Positions 6,388 to 6,665 of a stretch of 6,665 bases of DNA are shown here, piece by piece (positions within the stretch are counted from its first letter, which is position 1; every line of letters begins with the position of its first letter). The stretch comes from Pedosphaera sp. (GTDB lineage Bacteria; Verrucomicrobiota; Verrucomicrobiia; Limisphaerales; SXTU01), in NCBI GenBank assembly GCA_009695395.1, contig SIBB01000205.1:1-6665 (forward strand), in the 5' to 3' direction. Position numbers and translations under genes: made by a program. The notes beneath the pieces were generated by a model. The model had not been told where the DNA came from, searched no databases, and worked only from the letters and a program-made list of their open reading frames with translations.

Positions 6388-6406
6388 GTCAGCGTTCGGC
6401 GCTGAC
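6388..6406. repeat. Stable hairpin in the divergent intergenic region
   Basis: GTCAGCG (6388-6394) and CGCTGAC (6400-6406) pair perfectly across TTCGG. On either strand this would give a stable stem with a small loop. No T-tract follows on either side, so a standard intrinsic terminator is not supported. On the minus strand the stem contains the TGA that closes the orphan open frame at 6389-6550, so it could be the end of a decayed gene or an intergenic repeat. Confidence 0.5.
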
Positions 6407-6550
6407 AGGTTCAGTGCCGAGGAAATCCACCTTCGCGCTCAACTCCGGCGTGAGGAACCGGTCGGGCTTCTGGGCCGGCGTGGTTCTCTCACGTTTGCGC
6501 TTCCCCGCCTGCTCCCACTTGATTTTCCGCGCCGATGCGCATACTGTGGT
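6389..6550 (-). other. Open frame without a start codon; possible gene-tail remnant
   Basis: The minus strand reads 53 residues without a stop, including KIKWEQAGKRKRE and KPDRFLTPELSAKVDFLGTE, ending in TGA at 6391-6389. The composition looks protein-like: basic first half, mixed second half. There is no ATG or GTG near its beginning, and a stop at 6553-6551 closes it upstream, so it cannot be a complete gene. It may be the tail of a degraded gene or chance in GC-rich DNA. The rest of 6277-6559 (283 nt) holds the hairpin at 6388-6406 and a possible promoter at 6519-6547; I see no other gene in it. Confidence 0.2.
6519..6547 (+). promoter_or_regulatory. Possible sigma70-type promoter for the gene at 6560
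   Basis: TTGATT (6519-6524) and TACTGT (6542-6547) are separated by exactly 17 nt and match the -35 and -10 consensus at 4/6 and 3/6 positions. Transcription would start near 6554, leaving only a few bases before the ATG at 6560. That fits the absence of a Shine-Dalgarno sequence and suggests a leaderless or nearly leaderless message. The matches are modest. Confidence 0.3.
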
Positions 6551-6559
6551 TCAGCACCC

Positions 6560-6665
6560 ATGAAAAACATGTTCCGCCTCGCGCTCGCCTCGGTTCTTCT
6601 CGCTTTCAGCCTCACGACGCTCTCTGCCCAGCAGGCGAAGACCGCCCTGGAGAAACCCGCGGACG
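6560..6665 (+). CDS. Exported protein, N-terminal 35 codons (3' end outside window)
   Basis: The frame is open from ATG at 6560 to the right edge. It encodes MKNMFRLALASVLLAF, then SLTTLSAQQAKTALEKPAD. A basic start, hydrophobic core and small residues before LSA|Q make a classic Sec signal peptide, with likely cleavage after about residue 23. The mature part seen so far is only about 12 residues, so no function can be given. A second in-frame ATG at 6569 could also be used. It is divergent from the DUF1501 gene, with 283 nt between them, and could share regulation. No Shine-Dalgarno sequence is visible. Confidence 0.75.
   Translation, partial: MKNMFRLALASVLLAFSLTTLSAQQAKTALEKPAD

Overview
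The window is GC-rich and comes from a bacterium of the Planctomycetota-Verrucomicrobiota group. The main evidence is a large exported protein with DUF1549/DUF1553 and cytochrome-like haem motifs next to a Tat-exported DUF1501 protein. This pairing is common in those phyla. The palindromic intergenic repeats lean toward Verrucomicrobiota, but that is an impression from memory.

Layout, left to right. (1) 1-1021, minus strand: two genes with an ATGA stop/start overlap, a 102-residue single-pass membrane protein and the first 238 codons of a helical protein that runs off the left edge. Neither is assigned a family. (2) 1022-1249: a non-coding spacer holding an inverted pair of purine-rich repeats with a smaller hairpin between them. 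(3) 1250-3886, minus: the large exported Big2/cytochrome/DUF1549/DUF1553 protein. (4) 3756-4127: a cluster of GC-rich palindromes followed by the C-terminal half of an IS200-like (REP-associated) transposase. Together these look like the remains of a RAYT/REP-type element whose end is now joined in frame to the 5' end of the big gene. (5) 4128-5035: a PIN-domain toxin-antitoxin pair on the plus strand, between two direct copies of the last 133 bp of the DUF1501 gene. (6) 4903-6276, minus: the complete DUF1501 gene. (7) 6277-6559: a divergent intergenic region with a strong hairpin, an open frame lacking a start codon, and a possible promoter. (8) 6560 to the right edge, plus: the start of an exported protein.

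The DUF1501 and DUF1549/DUF1553 genes point the same way and probably once formed a simple secreted-protein gene pair on the minus strand. The space between them is now a small accessory hotspot: a transposase remnant, its palindromes, a duplicated gene end and a toxin-antitoxin cassette facing the opposite direction. The most unusual points are the cassette bracketed by near-identical gene-end duplications and the repeat-encoded N-terminus of the large exported protein. No phage, CRISPR, tRNA or rRNA was seen.
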